From: Endomicrobium sp.
Lineage (GTDB): Bacteria > Elusimicrobiota > Endomicrobiia > Endomicrobiales > Endomicrobiaceae
Assembly: GCA_031273885.1 (NCBI GenBank)
Contig: JAISRA010000060.1
Location: forward strand, 1-6,715
Length of the DNA stretch: 6,715 bases
Direction of reading: 5' to 3'
Position numbers and translations under genes: made by a program. The notes under the pieces are model-generated. The model was not told the origin of the DNA. It searched no databases and saw nothing but the letters and a program-made list of their open reading frames with translations. This document shows positions 5,878 to 6,715 of the stretch, piece by piece. The first letter of the stretch is position 1. Each line of letters starts with the position of its first letter.

Positions 5878-6715
5878 ATGAAAAAAGATTTACTGATTAA
5901 AAATTTAAACCCTTCTCAAGAGGAAGCTGTATTATACACCGAAGGTCCATTAATAATCTTTGCAGGAGCAGGAACAGGGAAAACTAGAGTTATAACACAT
6001 CGAATTGCATATTTGCTTTCTCTGGGCATTGCTCCGTGGTCTATTTTGGCTGTCACGTTTACAAATAAAGCCGCGACAGAGATGAAGAAAAGAGTAAATG
6101 ATTTAGCCCCTCAAAAAGGCACAAATGTATGGATATCAACCTTTCACTCATTCTGCGCATATTTTTTACGCATTGAAGCTTCAAGAATCGAACTGAATCC
6201 CAATTTTTTAATATATGATTTTTCAGATCAAAAAAATGTAATCAAAGATTGTTTAAAAGAACTAAACGTTGATGAAAAAAAAATTAAAATTTCAAACATA
6301 GCTGATAAAATAAGTCGTGCAAAAGATGATTTAAAATCACCGTTAGAAATGGCAGACAAAACTGATAATATTGAAAACCTTGCAGGAGCTACAATAGCGA
6401 CAATCTATCAACTTTATCAAAAAAAATTAGACAGAACTGGAGCTTTGGATTTTGGAGATTTGATAATGCGAACAGTTTCAGCCCTAAAACAACATTCGAC
6501 ATTACTGGAACACTACCAAGAGAAATACAAATATATCATGGTTGACGAATATCAGGATACAAACCATGCTCAATACATATTTATAAAACTGCTTGCACAA
6601 AAACGTCACAACATATGTGTAGTTGGAGACGATGATCAGTCAATTTACTCATGGAGAGGCGCAGATATAAATAATATTTTGAATTTTAAAAAAGATTATC
6701 CATACGCAAAAATTA
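5878..6715 (+). CDS. uvrD: UvrD/PcrA-type superfamily 1 DNA helicase (partial, runs off window)
   Basis: Seen: 279 codons without a stop. LNPSQEEAV (10-18) is the Q motif; AGAGTGKT (29-36) is Walker A; VTFTNKAATEM (59-69) is motif Ia; ISTFHSF (86-92) is motif Ib; ALDFGDLI (189-196) belongs to the 1B subdomain border; VDEYQDTN (222-229) is motif II; VVGDDDQSIYSWRGAD (248-263) is motif III. Domains 2A/2B and motifs IV-VI lie beyond the window. Family knowledge: ATP-driven 3'-5' translocase used in nucleotide excision repair, mismatch repair and clearing RecA or stalled forks. PcrA, UvrD and Rep cannot be separated confidently from this half. The start is fixed within narrow limits because an in-frame TAA lies at 5866-5868 and no other start codon falls between. 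There is no ribosome-binding sequence, consistent with a leaderless transcript. It is transcribed divergently from the nitroreductase operon. Confidence 0.95.
   Translation, partial: MKKDLLIKNLNPSQEEAVLYTEGPLIIFAGAGTGKTRVITHRIAYLLSLGIAPWSILAVTFTNKAATEMKKRVNDLAPQKGTNVWISTFHSFCAYFLRIEASRIELNPNFLIYDFSDQKNVIKDCLKELNVDEKKIKISNIADKISRAKDDLKSPLEMADKTDNIENLAGATIATIYQLYQKKLDRTGALDFGDLIMRTVSALKQHSTLLEHYQEKYKYIMVDEYQDTNHAQYIFIKLLAQKRHNICVVGDDDQSIYSWRGADINNILNFKKDYPYAKI

Overview
The window is AT-rich, bacterial and gene-dense, with almost everything on the minus strand. It holds six intact or window-truncated genes with recognisable functions or folds, one small unknown gene, and one gene that has decayed into a pseudogene. 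Low GC, housekeeping genes next to an eroded gene with many stops and frameshifts, and long stretches of relic DNA suggest a genome undergoing reductive evolution, such as a host-associated bacterium. An Endomicrobium-like (Elusimicrobiota) endosymbiont would fit, but this is an inference from style and gene content, not a proven assignment.

Layout, left to right. Positions 1-437 (minus) hold the N-terminal third of GlmU, the UDP-GlcNAc pyrophosphorylase, cut by the window edge. Positions 647-949 (minus) encode a 100-residue lysine-rich protein made of two tandem copies of a 34-residue motif. Just upstream of it, at 1014-1238 (minus), is an excisionase/MerR-like helix-turn-helix protein with a good sigma70-type promoter at 1280-1308. 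These two genes probably form a small operon. Positions 1504-2094 (minus) encode an intact DnaQ-like DEDDh 3'-5' exonuclease. Positions 2095-3645 contain no intact gene. Fragments recognisable in shifting minus-strand frames fall in the right order for a metallo-beta-lactamase/beta-CASP nuclease (COG1236/YSH1 type), so this looks like a decayed nuclease gene that has lost its HxHxDH metal site. Positions 3646-5307 (minus) are argS, joined by an ATGA overlap to a small nitroreductase at 5304-5804. Positions 5878-6715 (plus) are the N-terminal half of a UvrD/PcrA helicase, truncated by the window edge.

The nitroreductase and argS form an operon that once continued into the beta-CASP nuclease and possibly the exonuclease. 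The nitroreductase operon and the helicase gene diverge from a 73-base interval carrying a perfect 11-bp inverted repeat. Each arm of that repeat is an outward-facing extended -10 element (TGATATAAT). The helicase start codon lies about 9 bases after its -10 with no Shine-Dalgarno sequence, so its mRNA may be leaderless.

I saw no tRNA, rRNA, CRISPR array, insertion sequence or clear intrinsic terminator. The least explained element is the helix-turn-helix plus tandem-motif gene pair. The most informative one is the eroded beta-CASP nuclease hidden in what looks like empty sequence.
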